Shown piece by piece: positions 1-10,245 of a stretch of 64,000 nt of DNA. The number at the start of each line of letters is the position of its first letter. Position 1 is the first letter of the stretch. A program made the position numbers and the translations under genes. Source of the DNA: Symbioplanes lichenis (GTDB lineage: Bacteria > Actinomycetota > Actinomycetes > Mycobacteriales > Micromonosporaceae); assembly GCF_030709675.1 (NCBI RefSeq), contig NZ_JAUZQD010000012.1, positions 1 to 64,000 of the forward strand, written 5' to 3'. The notes under the pieces were generated by a model, which was given only the letters and a program-made list of their open reading frames with translations, was not told the origin of the DNA and did no database searches.

Positions 1-1
1 T

Positions 2-3000
2 GATGGCCTGGCCAACGTCGCCTTCAATCCGCGCCGCCTCACCCCCGCCGACGCCGGCAAGATGCGCGCCCGCATGGAGAAGCTGTACGGCGACCCCGGC
101 ACCACCCTCTTCGACATGGCAGCCAGCACCAACGCCGCCCTGCACGCCAATCCCTTCCCCCAGGCGCCGCAAAACCCGTCGTCCTCCCCGCCGCGCGTAG
201 ACACCGTCACACCCGCGGTCGGAACGCCGGCCACCGACACCCGGGCCATGCCCGCCGAATGGCAACAGGCCTACGACGACGCCCCGCCCTACCAGCTCCG
301 CACCGAGCGCTACGTCCCCTCGAAACAGCCCTTCGTCGCCGGCACCCACCAGATGGCCGGCGAGAACACGACCATCAACTTCCGGGTACGCGAGTTCACC
401 GCCCCCGACGGCACACCCGTCCGCGCGTACGACCTCAACCTCGACCTGGTCTCGAAAAACGACGCCGTCACACCGCAGCAACGCCTCGACTACGCACGAG
501 CAGTCCAGAACACCGTCAACGAAATGGTCAACGGCCGCCACACCTTCCCCGACGGCCGCCAACTCCACGTCAACGTCACCTTCAACACCCTCGCCTGGCG
601 CGACGGCATGCTCAACGACTGGCAGGACGACCCCCGCCGCAACCCCCCGATCGAGCTCGTCACCGACCCCACCGCGGACACCCACCAGCACCAGTGGAAC
701 ACCAACGACAGCGTCGCCGTCGCGGTCCACGAGCTCATGCACTACCTCGGCGACAACGAGGGTTACAAGTCCGACGAACGCCTCCTGCGCACCGAGATCC
801 GCCCCGGTGTCATGGGCCAGGACGTCCGCAAGCTGCCCGTCTCCCGCAGCGAGGCCGACGAGTTCCGGCAACAGAACCGGCCGACGGACTACCTCACCGA
901 CGCGGACCTCCGCCTGATGCAGGACGTCGCACAAACCGCAGGCCCCGTACGCGACCCCGCCCCGAAAAGCGCACCCGCCCCGAAAAGCACACCCGCCACC
1001 GAGACCACGAGCAGTATGCAGTCGCCGTCCCGCGCACCCCGCGTGGAACCCGACTACGAGCTCGACGACATGTCCCTGCCCATCGGCACAGCGCTCACCA
1101 CCGACGGCGACGTCGCCGAAGAGATCGGCACAGCCCTGACCACGGAGGGCGACACAGCCGAGCCGGCCCCCCAGCCCCCCGAAGACCGCCTCCCGACGAT
1201 CCACGAGGAGGAGGAAGAAGAAGACACGATCAACGAGGAGGAGGAGTCCGAACAAGTCCGCGATGAAGAGCCGCCACCACCGGCGAACAACCTCCCCGGC
1301 CTCTACTCCCGCCGCCCCGAACTCCTCCGCGACATCGATCTCGACCCCTTCGACGACCCCGACACCCTGATCCGCGACGTCCGCGCCAACACCGTCGCCG
1401 CGGTCGACCGGCACGCCCGGGCCACCCACGGCCGCGGCCCCGGCGCGATCGACGTCAGCGAGATCACCCGCGCCCTCAGCGACGAGCCGCAGTCCTTCTT
1501 CGACTCCGGCGGCCGCAGCTTCGACGTCCGCGCCGGCCGCTTCGGGCGCCACTACCGCGTGACCGTCGTGCCCGAGTGGGACGCCGCCACGGCGACCGTG
1601 CTGCCCAGCTCGCACAAGCCGAAGTACGACACCAAGACCGACGGCGTCACCCAGGCCAAGGAGAAGACGACGGCCGGTCAGGCGCAGACGATCGGCGGCG
1701 GCGTCCTGGTGCCCCGGCTGGGCGGGATCGGCGGTGGCGTCAGCGCGGACGTCCAGCTGGCCGAGACGGTCGACGAGCACAGCCGGTCGACCAAACTGCT
1801 CAACTCCTCCACCGTACGCAGCGGCGGCGGCTCGCAGGTCGTCAGCGCCCCCACCTCGTTCCGCATCGTCGTCTCGAAGGCCCGCGGTCCCGTGCCCGAC
1901 CTGTCGAACCCGGGTCCCGCCTGGACGGAAGGCACCCCGGCGACGACCAACACCCGTTTCCGGGCCGTGGACGACATCGCCGGGGCCCAGCCGCGGGACG
2001 AGCCGGGCGAGCAGGGGGCGCCGACCATCACGCTGACCGAGCAGACCTCGCTGTTCGTCGAGAACTTCACGCCGGAGCACATCCTCGAGGCGCGGATGGG
2101 CAACGACGGGCCGCAGACCCTCAACGGCGTACGCGAAACCCTCCTCAACCGGTTCGCGCCGACCGGCACCACCGACCCGGGCAGCAACGGCGCCGGCCGG
2201 TTCCGCGGGATCTTCTCGGACAAGTCGCTGGTCGCCACCGTGATCGGCGCGCTGGAGAACCCGGCCCACCCGGAGCAGATCAACAGCAAGCACGGCCTGG
2301 CCGCCCTGTTCCTGGAGCTCGGCGGCACGTTGACCGGGGTCGACGGGCACTCGGACATCGGCAAGTCGACGTTCCGGATGCAGACCGGCGTGACCGAGAG
2401 CGCGGCGCGGTCGCAGACCAGCCCGGCCGGCTTCACAGTCAACGTCATCCCGGTCCGGGGCGGCCTGTCCGTCGGCTACGTGCAGCTGCGGGTCATCGGC
2501 GGGGTGAGCAAGACGCAGAGCGCCGAGTCGGGGTCGGCGGGTCAGGTGCGGTCCGGCACCGAGTTCAAGGACGTGCCGAACGTGGCGGTGGAGGCCCGCA
2601 TCCGGCTCGGTGTCTCGTCGACGCTCAACGCCCTGCCCCTCGCCGGCGACCGCCCGCCGCCGGACACGTCGATCGAGCTCGTCGTCTCCGGCCGGATGCC
2701 CACGGACAAGGTGCGGCAGCTCTACAGTGCGGCCCCGGCGGCGGCACCGGAAGGCTCGAAGCACGCCCCCTCGTACCTGTCCTACGGCGGGCGCTCGGCG
2801 GTCTCGGGCACGACCGGGTACGCCGACCTCCGGCAAGAGGTCACCGATCTGCTCCGGCAGGCGGCTCCGCAGTTTCTCCCCCGCTATGACAAGCCGTCGA
2901 AGCGGGGGCGGATGTTCCGGCGCCGGTCGGCGAGCGAGCGCAACAACAACCAGCTCGAGCTCGACAACGTCCTGTCGCCGCTGCGCTTCCGGTCCGATCC

Positions 3001-6000
3001 GGCCGGGCTCGCCACCACCGGCGTGCCCGCGATCCTCACGCGGACCCGGCCGCACGGCACCGACACCGTCGTGCTGGTCGCGCGCAGCAGTCAGCAGGGC
3101 GCCCCGGCCCACCAGGGCATCACGCAGAACGTCGGCGTCCGGGCGGCGACGGCCGGCCGGCGTACGTTCAAGCAGTCCACCGGCATCATGGGCCGCTGGG
3201 GTCTCGGCGTCGAGGGCGGCGGCCGGCTCGTCAAGGTGGGCGAGGTCACCGGCATCGTCGTGCCCGGCGGCGCGATCGAGTACTCCGGACAGTACGGCCG
3301 CCGGGGCACCACGAAGCTCGCCGGCCAGGAGATGCACCTCCAGGGCGGCACCCAGCACTCGGAGACGTTCACCGGCGACCAGCGGATCACCGTCGACGTG
3401 TACGCCTGGAAGCGCCGCTTCGGCTTCGACCCCACCGCCCGTCTCAAGTTCGGCCGCCGCCTCCGCCCCCTGAATGTGACGCCACCGGATGCATCCCGGC
3501 TGCAGCGGGTCCGCAAGCTGGTGTGGCACGTCGACAAGGGCGCCGCCACCGACACTCCGGCGCCTCCGCTGCGCCCGCGGCTGCACCCCGCCGACGGCGC
3601 CCTCCCCTCCCAGCGCCAGACCCAGCTCGACGCCGGCGGCCTCCGCCAGTGGGTCGACGGTCAGGGCCGGCCGACGGTCGCCCTCAAGCCCGCCGACATC
3701 ATCTCGGTGCTGGCGATGCCGGGCAGCGAGGGCGTCCTCCAGCTCGCCCAGAACGCGCTGACCGACCTGCAGACCCGCACCGACGCCGAGGGCAACCCGG
3801 TCCGCGAGTCGCGCACCCGGCTGCGCGGGGAGCGGGGCACGGCCGGTCTGCGGCCCGGCATGCCCGCCGCCGCCGACCTGTTGAACAGGCTCACCGCGGG
3901 TCAGCAGATCGGCATGGTCTCCGGCGCGCTGGCTGATCTCGGGCACATCGACAACCTAACCGACGACTCCGACGGCGTCCGCGTCGACATGGCGCTCGCG
4001 CTGGCGCTCACCGATCCGGCGCTGCTGCCCGGCTACACCACCGGCGTCGCGGAGCGTACCTCCGGGGGCGAGGTCGAGGTGGGCAGCTCGCGCACCAAGC
4101 ACTGGCAGGTCGCCGCGCGCGCGTTCGTCAACGGCCTGGTCCGGCAGAACAGGCAGGAGGGCCAGCCCAGCCGGGTGGCGGCCAGCGCGGGCGCCGCGTA
4201 CGAACGCCTCCTGCACGCCTCCACCCGCCGCGACGGCGAGACGGTCGCCGGGGCCATCGAGCGCAACATGGTCAACCGCAAGGGCCGCGCCCGGTCGGTG
4301 GCCGTGAAGTTCAACCTCAACGCCTCGCTCGGCGCCGACGTCCGCCGCACGCTGGGCCGCACCGCCCCGATCCCGCTGCGCTGGGGCAGCTGGCGCTTCC
4401 GGCACCGGTCGATCCAGCGCAACGGCACGATCGACGACGGTCTCGTGGTCGCCGTGACGCCGGCCGCGGCGACGCGGCTCAACCTCTTCCAGCCGTTGCG
4501 CGGGGACAACGGCGCGATCGGGGACGGGTGGCAGCCCAGCGGCGCCCGGCCCGACCTGCGGCTGCCGCCGGGGCACAGCGTCGGGCTCGGCCTCTACAAC
4601 CTCACGGCGGCGCCGGGGCTCAACGACCGGCTGGACACGGCACTGCGCGAGGCGATCCAGCGGCACCGGGACGAGCGGCGGGCGGCCGCGCACGGGTTCC
4701 TCGGCCGGATGCGTGACCTGCTGCGCATCGGGCGGCCGGTGACCGCGCTGGAGGCGGCCGAGGCCGGGCTGGACGCGACCGGGCTGCGCAACCCGATCCT
4801 CAACGGCCGGCAGCTGCGCCACCTGGCCACCGACCAGGGCGTCGCCCAGCACTTCTCGGCACTGACCGACGGCGGCGCGGCGGCCCTGATCACCCGGCCC
4901 AACCTCTTCAGCCGTTCCCCGTACGAGGCCGTGCTCGTCGCCGAGGAGGACGGCGACCCGGAGTTCCTCGGCTTCGTGGCCGACCACGGCGACATCGACG
5001 TCAAGGCGACCCTGCGGAACGACACCTCCCGTACGCACCGGACCGCGCACGGCGACGCGGTCGTGGCCTCGGCGGGCGTCGCCGGGCTCGCCAACTCGAC
5101 CAATGTCGCCGCCGGCCCGGGCGACCGGGTGGGCGCGGGTACGCAGAGCGCGCAGACCGACAGCGACACCTCGAGCACCAGCCGGGTCGCGATCAGCTCC
5201 GCCCGCGGCGTCAAGGCGCGGATGCGCTTCCCGATGAAGTTCTCGCTGAAGGTCTATCGGGACGGCAAGCTGCAGGACACCATCGAGGTCGCCCGGGACA
5301 GCGTCGAGCAGGAACGCTGGGCCGACGACCTGCGCGCCGCGCCGCAGCAGCCGGAAGCACCTGCCCCGCCGGCGACGTACGAGATCCCGGGAACCGTCCC
5401 CCCGGGCTGGACCGAGGCGAACGGCCTGCCCCTCCCCCAGCTCTACACCCCCGAGAACATCGCCCGGCTGGACGTGATCCGGGTCCAGGTCGCCCAGCAG
5501 CTCGCCGACGCGGCCCGGCAGCTGTGGCAGCGCACGACCGGCGGCACCGCGCGGTACGCCGGTGAGGGCGGCTTCCCCGAGGCGCACCAGATCCGTCAGC
5601 GGCTCACGCCGGAGCTACTGCTGCCGGCCGTCCACGAGCTGTTCTCCGACGCCGGCTTCACGCTGCCCCCGGCGGTCAGCGACCGCATCCTCGGCCGCCG
5701 CGCGTCGATCACCGTCAAGCTGACCCCGGAGTCCGCCACGCTGAGCGGGGTCAGCTCCGGCGTCTATCGCGAGCACGCCGGCCTGACGTCCTCCGAGGCC
5801 GGATCGTCGCATCAGGACACGAGCCGGGCGCTGCGCGGTCCCGGGCTGTCGGTGACGCAGGCCGGCACCGGGGACCTGCTCGACCCGACCGAGGGCTCCA
5901 ACCCGGGCGCGCTGAGCAACGACATCATCAGCCAGGCCGAGGGCGCCGAGATCGGCTCGTCGGCCGCGGGGGTGGTCAAGCCGGAGGACCGGTCGGCGCT

Positions 6001-9000
6001 GCTGGAGTACCAGGCGCGCTCGTCGGTCTCGGTCACCCTGGCCGGGGGCGCGGCGACCACGTCGACGTACTCCAGCGGTCCGAGCGACTCGCTGATCCCG
6101 GTGCAGCTGCGGATGGCGCTCAGCGACGCGGAGACCGCGCTCGGGCTGACCGACGGCACCGACCAGCACCGCGACTTCCAGACGGTCGCCCGGCACGAGA
6201 CGGATCTGGCCGCGGCCGCCGCCCGGTTCGTCACCGCCAACGAGGCGCTGGAGGACGCCCGGATCCAGGGCTTGACGCTGCCGCAGGACAGCGACGCGCG
6301 CCGGGCCGTCGAGGACTCGCTCCCCGCGCTGCACCGGGCCCGTGACGAGGCCGGCCAGGCGTGGTGGACCCAGCTCGCCGATCACCATCGGCGCCTGGAC
6401 GACTTCGCCGCCCGTCATCAGGGCGTCCCGGCCGGCACCGCGCCCGCGCCCCGCTCGCTCTACGAGTCGATCGCCGGGGCGCTGCCGCCCGCGGACGGAG
6501 TCACCGCCGACCAGCTCGCCGCCGCGGCGCCGTACCGGACACCGCCGGGTGACCGGGACGCCCGGCTGCAGGCGGCGGCCGACGCGGCGAAGGTCCACTT
6601 GGTCGTCCACAACCCGGACGGCACCTCGGAGCAGTTCCGGGCGACCGGCGGGCGGCCGCGCGGCACGCTGAACCTGACCCGCGGCGTGAGCCCGACCGGC
6701 GAGATCTCGTACGAAGCCGGCCTGCCCCCGGCGCCCGTCACGCTGCTCGCCCACGACGAGCCGCACCCGCCCGCCCCGACCGGCGCACCAGCGGCGGCCC
6801 CGGCCCCGGCACATGTCCCGGGCGGCGGCCTGATCTTCCCGGGCCGCGGCATCCTGGGCCCGCCGCAGCACCCGCCGGTCACGACGGACCGGTACGTGGT
6901 CGAGGCCCACGGCAACCGGAACGTCATCTTCTCGGACAGCACCCCGGTCACCCCGGCCGAACTGGCGGCGATCATCCGGGCCGACCCGGAGTGGGGCAGC
7001 CGGCCGATCGTGCTCATCGCCTGCGACACCGGCGTCGACAAGGAGAACGGGTTCGCCGCCCAGCTGGCCCGCGAGCTGCCCGGCACCCGCGTTCTCGCCC
7101 CGGCCGGGCTCGCCTGGACCGGCAAGCCGGGCTTCGTCACCGTCACGAGCACCCCGGACCACGCGGAGCCGACCTCCGACGACGTCCGCTACTACGAGTT
7201 CTTCGTCGCCCCGCACGACCCGGAGCTGCGGGCCGTCGTGCCCGGCCCGTTCTACTTCGACGGGGTCACCCCGCTCGACGCGCCGGCCGATCACGCCCCG
7301 CTGGTCTCGACGGTGCAGAGCCTGGGACAGCAGGTGCAGCGTCTGCACGACCGGCGCGCCGGGACGATGAGCGACCTGCACCGCGTCGCCACCGGGGACG
7401 ACGGTCACCGCGACGCGGCCGACCGGCTCAAGGAGACCGCGAACCGGCTGGAGGAGCAGGTCGATGACGGCCTCGATCCGATCGAGGAACGGCAGTCCGA
7501 CGCGCGGGACGCGATCGACGAGCTCATCGACCACCCGGCCCTGACCGATGGCGTACGCGACCAGCTGCGCGAGCACCAGGCAGCAGTGAAGGAGTCCTTC
7601 GACGCCGCCCGCGCCGCCCGGAAGACGATGCGTGCGCTGTGGCGGGCCGCCGACGAGGCCCGGGACTCCGCCGACATCACGCGCGAGATGCGGACGCAGG
7701 CCGCCGACCTGCACACCGCCCTGGAGCCCGCGTGGCAGGGGCTGAAGGCGATCTCCCCGCTGTCCGCGCAGATCGCGAACCTCGTCCCGCTGACCGCCGC
7801 GATGCCGCCCGGCGACAGCCGCAGCCACCTGCTGTCGACGTCCCTGCGACAGGCCATCAGTACGGCGAACGAGGCCTATCTGCTCGACAACCGGATGGCG
7901 GTGGAACTCAACCAGTACCCGCGCGATTTCCTCCGGTCGGTGGCCGAGCAGGAGCAGGAGGCCGGGCAGCTGCTCGAGGGGGCGAAACAGGCGGAACCAG
8001 CCGCGGTCGCCGCGCTCACGACCGCCCGGGACCGCCTCGCCGAGGCCGGCGCCCGGCTCACGACGCTCGAAGCCCTGCTCGACGACGTCGTCGGCCGCCT
8101 CGAATCCGCGACCCCGGCCGGGGTCACCCTGCCACCCATCACCCCCGCGCCCCCGGTCCTCACCCTGGACGAAGCCGTGGCCGGGCGGATCGCCGGTACC
8201 ACGCCCGCCCAGATCCGCGACATCACCGGCGGTGAGACCGGGACGGCCGCTCTCCGGCGGATCGCCGATGCCACCGGTACGGCCCTGCGCGTGCACCGTC
8301 CCGGCGGCGGCACCGAGGACATCCGCCCGGTCGGCACCCGCGCCCGGCAGCTGATCGTGCTCGACTCCGATGTGGACCTGGGCAACCCGGCGCAGGTCGT
8401 CGCGCACTCGGCGCCGGCGCCGATGCACCTGCCGGGCGGCGGCCTGATCTTCCCAGGCCGCAACCTCGGCCCGCGCTCGCTCGGCGACTCCCCGAGCCAG
8501 GTGCCCGACCGCTACTACGTCGTCGGCCACGGCAGCCGGGACGCGATGTCCTCCTTCGACGTCTCACTGTCCCCGGCCGAGGTGGCTGCGCAGATCCGCG
8601 CCGACCCGGAGTGGCGCGGGCGGCCGATCCTGCTCGTCGCCTGTCACACCGGCGAGGACCGGGAGAACGGCTTCGCCGCCCGGCTGGCCCGCGAGCTGCC
8701 CGGCACCCGGATCTTCGCGCCCGGGGGCATCGGGTGGTACTCCGAGTCGGGGTTCGTCGTCGTGGCCGACCCGCGCCGGCCCGGGGGCGAGCTGCCGCCG
8801 GAGAACCGGTTCTACGAGTTCCGGGCCGACCCCGATCACCCGGAACAGCTGACCGTGCACCCGGGCCCGGTCTACTTCGGCCCGGCCACGCCGCTCGACG
8901 GCCCGGCCGACCCGGCGCCGGCGCTCCGGACGATCGAGGCGCTGGACCGACCGATCCAGGAGATCCACGACTTCTGGCACGCGGAGCTGGCGGACCTGCA

Positions 9001-10225
9001 CAGCCTGGCCACCGGCGACGACAGCCCGGGCGAGCGGGCCGGCACGCTGTACGGCACAGCCGACGACCTGGACAGCGAGGTCGAGGACGATCTGAATCGC
9101 GCCCGGCGCCGGCTGCGGATCGCCCTGGCCGACCTGCCCGACCAGGCCCGGGCGCAGATCGCCGAGACCGCGGCAGCCGTCCGCGCGGCGATCCGGGCCG
9201 CCGAGGACGAGCACGAGCGGATCAAGCCCCTGTGGCAGGCCGCGGCGGCCGCCCAGGAGTCCGCCGAGGGCACGGCCGAGCTGCGGGGAGTGGCCGCCGC
9301 CCTGTACGCCCGGCTCGACCGCTACTGGCAGCTCGGTCAGGGCATCGACGTCACCAGCCGCGACGCCGTACGGGCGGCCCGGGACGCCGCGACGCTGCCG
9401 CCCGGCGACGATCGGGACCGCCTGATCGCCACGGCCTTCCGCGACGTCTTCGGGGCCACCAACGACAACGCCGACATGCACGAGCGGATGGCCGCCGTGC
9501 TGGGCCGGGTCGAGCCCCACTTCACCGCGCTGGCCGTCGCCCAGCGCACCAGGACCGGCGACCTCATCAAAGCCGCGGCCGAGCTCGAGGCGGCCGCGGT
9601 CGACGCCCACCGGGCCGCCCGGGCGCGGATCGCCGAGGCCGAGGCCGGGCTGACCGCGATCGAGAGACAGGCCGCCCGCAACGCCGCGCTGTCGGCGGCC
9701 GGTCCGACCCGGTTCACACTGGCGCCCATCTCCCCGGCGCCCGCGCTGCCGGCGACGGTTCACGCCACTGCCACGACGAGCCGCCCGGCGACCGCGGTGG
9801 TCAGCTACGACCCGCAGGGCCGGCCCCGGCTCGCCGTCGCCCGTCACGCGCCCGCGGCCGTGGAGATCCCGGGCGGCCTGGCGCTGCTCGACGACGGCGA
9901 CGGGCCCGGGTGGGACATGGCCCGGAAACACCAACCGCGCCCCGGCGAGTACGCCGTCTTCGTCGGGGGCCGGCCGGACAGCCCGGAGCGGCTCGTCGAG
10001 CGGATCAACGCCGACCCGCGCTCGTACGGCAAGGAGATCGTGCTGGTCGGCGTCGGCGGCGACTATGCCGACCGGCTCGCCGGGCAGCCCGGCATCGGCG
10101 CGGTCCGGATCGCATGGATGTCCCCGGCCGGGCGCCTGCTGAGTGCCGGCCCCGGCGCCCGCCTCGGATCCTGGCGCCGCCACGACGAGGGTCAGCGCCC
10201 TCACGACGCCGTCCTGACGGCATGA
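2..10225 (+). CDS. Giant multidomain protein with metzincin-like and repeated caspase-like modules (5' partial)
   Basis: The frame is open to the left edge, so the start is missing; the first in-frame ATG is at 62 and residues are counted from it (3387 to the stop). Near residue 223 is HELMHYLGDNE, an HExxHxxGxxE zinc site, followed by GVMG as a possible Met-turn, so residues about 100-300 resemble a metzincin-type peptidase. A Glu-rich acidic linker lies near 375-405. Residues about 420-2200 are Gly/Thr/Ser-rich, probably beta-structured, and not recognised. The C-terminal third repeats a module: a caspase/C80/CHAT-like domain with AHGN and ACDTG (H2283, C2321), a long helical stretch, a second copy with GHGS and ACHTG (H2823, C2861), another helical stretch, and a third copy without His or Cys. 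No membrane segment is seen. The size and make-up resemble giant secreted effectors of actinomycetes; function is inference. Confidence 0.85.
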   Translation, partial: DGLANVAFNPRRLTPADAGKMRARMEKLYGDPGTTLFDMAASTNAALHANPFPQAPQNPSSSPPRVDTVTPAVGTPATDTRAMPAEWQQAYDDAPPYQLRTERYVPSKQPFVAGTHQMAGENTTINFRVREFTAPDGTPVRAYDLNLDLVSKNDAVTPQQRLDYARAVQNTVNEMVNGRHTFPDGRQLHVNVTFNTLAWRDGMLNDWQDDPRRNPPIELVTDPTADTHQHQWNTNDSVAVAVHELMHYLGDNEGYKSDERLLRTEIRPGVMGQDVRKLPVSRSEADEFRQQNRPTDYLTDADLRLMQDVAQTAGPVRDPAPKSAPAPKSTPATETTSSMQSPSRAPRVEPDYELDDMSLPIGTALTTDGDVAEEIGTALTTEGDTAEPAPQPPEDRLPTIHEEEEEEDTINEEEESEQVRDEEPPPPANNLPGLYSRRPELLRDIDLDPFDDPDTLIRDVRANTVAAVDRHARATHGRGPGAIDVSEITRALSDEPQSFFDSGGRSFDVRAGRFGRHYRVTVVPEWDAATATVLPSSHKPKYDTKTDGVTQAKEKTTAGQAQTIGGGVLVPRLGGIGGGVSADVQLAETVDEHSRSTKLLNSSTVRSGGGSQVVSAPTSFRIVVSKARGPVPDLSNPGPAWTEGTPATTNTRFRAVDDIAGAQPRDEPGEQGAPTITLTEQTSLFVENFTPEHILEARMGNDGPQTLNGVRETLLNRFAPTGTTDPGSNGAGRFRGIFSDKSLVATVIGALENPAHPEQINSKHGLAALFLELGGTLTGVDGHSDIGKSTFRMQTGVTESAARSQTSPAGFTVNVIPVRGGLSVGYVQLRVIGGVSKTQSAESGSAGQVRSGTEFKDVPNVAVEARIRLGVSSTLNALPLAGDRPPPDTSIELVVSGRMPTDKVRQLYSAAPAAAPEGSKHAPSYLSYGGRSAVSGTTGYADLRQEVTDLLRQAAPQFLPRYDKPSKRGRMFRRRSASERNNNQLELDNVLSPLRFRSDPAGLATTGVPAILTRTRPHGTDTVVLVARSSQQGAPAHQGITQNVGVRAATAGRRTFKQSTGIMGRWGLGVEGGGRLVKVGEVTGIVVPGGAIEYSGQYGRRGTTKLAGQEMHLQGGTQHSETFTGDQRITVDVYAWKRRFGFDPTARLKFGRRLRPLNVTPPDASRLQRVRKLVWHVDKGAATDTPAPPLRPRLHPADGALPSQRQTQLDAGGLRQWVDGQGRPTVALKPADIISVLAMPGSEGVLQLAQNALTDLQTRTDAEGNPVRESRTRLRGERGTAGLRPGMPAAADLLNRLTAGQQIGMVSGALADLGHIDNLTDDSDGVRVDMALALALTDPALLPGYTTGVAERTSGGEVEVGSSRTKHWQVAARAFVNGLVRQNRQEGQPSRVAASAGAAYERLLHASTRRDGETVAGAIERNMVNRKGRARSVAVKFNLNASLGADVRRTLGRTAPIPLRWGSWRFRHRSIQRNGTIDDGLVVAVTPAAATRLNLFQPLRGDNGAIGDGWQPSGARPDLRLPPGHSVGLGLYNLTAAPGLNDRLDTALREAIQRHRDERRAAAHGFLGRMRDLLRIGRPVTALEAAEAGLDATGLRNPILNGRQLRHLATDQGVAQHFSALTDGGAAALITRPNLFSRSPYEAVLVAEEDGDPEFLGFVADHGDIDVKATLRNDTSRTHRTAHGDAVVASAGVAGLANSTNVAAGPGDRVGAGTQSAQTDSDTSSTSRVAISSARGVKARMRFPMKFSLKVYRDGKLQDTIEVARDSVEQERWADDLRAAPQQPEAPAPPATYEIPGTVPPGWTEANGLPLPQLYTPENIARLDVIRVQVAQQLADAARQLWQRTTGGTARYAGEGGFPEAHQIRQRLTPELLLPAVHELFSDAGFTLPPAVSDRILGRRASITVKLTPESATLSGVSSGVYREHAGLTSSEAGSSHQDTSRALRGPGLSVTQAGTGDLLDPTEGSNPGALSNDIISQAEGAEIGSSAAGVVKPEDRSALLEYQARSSVSVTLAGGAATTSTYSSGPSDSLIPVQLRMALSDAETALGLTDGTDQHRDFQTVARHETDLAAAAARFVTANEALEDARIQGLTLPQDSDARRAVEDSLPALHRARDEAGQAWWTQLADHHRRLDDFAARHQGVPAGTAPAPRSLYESIAGALPPADGVTADQLAAAAPYRTPPGDRDARLQAAADAAKVHLVVHNPDGTSEQFRATGGRPRGTLNLTRGVSPTGEISYEAGLPPAPVTLLAHDEPHPPAPTGAPAAAPAPAHVPGGGLIFPGRGILGPPQHPPVTTDRYVVEAHGNRNVIFSDSTPVTPAELAAIIRADPEWGSRPIVLIACDTGVDKENGFAAQLARELPGTRVLAPAGLAWTGKPGFVTVTSTPDHAEPTSDDVRYYEFFVAPHDPELRAVVPGPFYFDGVTPLDAPADHAPLVSTVQSLGQQVQRLHDRRAGTMSDLHRVATGDDGHRDAADRLKETANRLEEQVDDGLDPIEERQSDARDAIDELIDHPALTDGVRDQLREHQAAVKESFDAARAARKTMRALWRAADEARDSADITREMRTQAADLHTALEPAWQGLKAISPLSAQIANLVPLTAAMPPGDSRSHLLSTSLRQAISTANEAYLLDNRMAVELNQYPRDFLRSVAEQEQEAGQLLEGAKQAEPAAVAALTTARDRLAEAGARLTTLEALLDDVVGRLESATPAGVTLPPITPAPPVLTLDEAVAGRIAGTTPAQIRDITGGETGTAALRRIADATGTALRVHRPGGGTEDIRPVGTRARQLIVLDSDVDLGNPAQVVAHSAPAPMHLPGGGLIFPGRNLGPRSLGDSPSQVPDRYYVVGHGSRDAMSSFDVSLSPAEVAAQIRADPEWRGRPILLVACHTGEDRENGFAARLARELPGTRIFAPGGIGWYSESGFVVVADPRRPGGELPPENRFYEFRADPDHPEQLTVHPGPVYFGPATPLDGPADPAPALRTIEALDRPIQEIHDFWHAELADLHSLATGDDSPGERAGTLYGTADDLDSEVEDDLNRARRRLRIALADLPDQARAQIAETAAAVRAAIRAAEDEHERIKPLWQAAAAAQESAEGTAELRGVAAALYARLDRYWQLGQGIDVTSRDAVRAARDAATLPPGDDRDRLIATAFRDVFGATNDNADMHERMAAVLGRVEPHFTALAVAQRTRTGDLIKAAAELEAAAVDAHRAARARIAEAEAGLTAIERQAARNAALSAAGPTRFTLAPISPAPALPATVHATATTSRPATAVVSYDPQGRPRLAVARHAPAAVEIPGGLALLDDGDGPGWDMARKHQPRPGEYAVFVGGRPDSPERLVERINADPRSYGKEIVLVGVGGDYADRLAGQPGIGAVRIAWMSPAGRLLSAGPGARLGSWRRHDEGQRPHDAVLTA
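6812..8155 (+). repeat. Internal module copy 1 of the giant protein: caspase-like domain plus helical linker
   Basis: The encoded segment starts at HVPGGGLIFPGRG, contains the AHGN and IACDTG motifs 38 residues apart, then ENGFAAQLARELPGTR, and continues into about 300 residues rich in Ala, Glu, Arg and Leu that look coiled-coil or helical, ending at LPPITPAP. The segment from 8426 repeats the same order of motifs. The ACxTG motif after a beta strand and the upstream HG are typical of caspase-fold peptidases (CHAT, C80); assignment to one family is not certain. Confidence 0.7.
8426..9742 (+). repeat. Internal module copy 2 of the giant protein: caspase-like domain plus helical linker
   Basis: Starts at HLPGGGLIFPGRN and carries GHGS and VACHTG with the same 38-residue spacing as copy 1, then ENGFAARLARELPGTR, followed by a helical stretch ending LAPISPAP. 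The match in motif order, spacing and flanking Pro-rich ends shows an intragenic duplication. Both catalytic-type residues are retained. Confidence 0.7.
9860..10222 (+). repeat. Internal module copy 3: decayed caspase-like domain at the C terminus
   Basis: Starts at VEIPGGLALLDDGDG and aligns with copies 1 and 2: the AHGN position reads FVGGR and the ACDTG position reads GVGGDY, so both His and Cys are missing. INADP and the IVLVG strand are kept. It looks like a non-catalytic or regulatory copy at the very end of the protein. Confidence 0.6.
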
Positions 10226-10245
10226 CCGCTTCGGGAAAGGGAGTC

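Noticed and set aside
5615-8530. Long minus-strand open frame opposite the giant gene
   Set aside because: Shadow frame of the giant gene with biased Gly/Arg/Asp composition and no recognisable domain.
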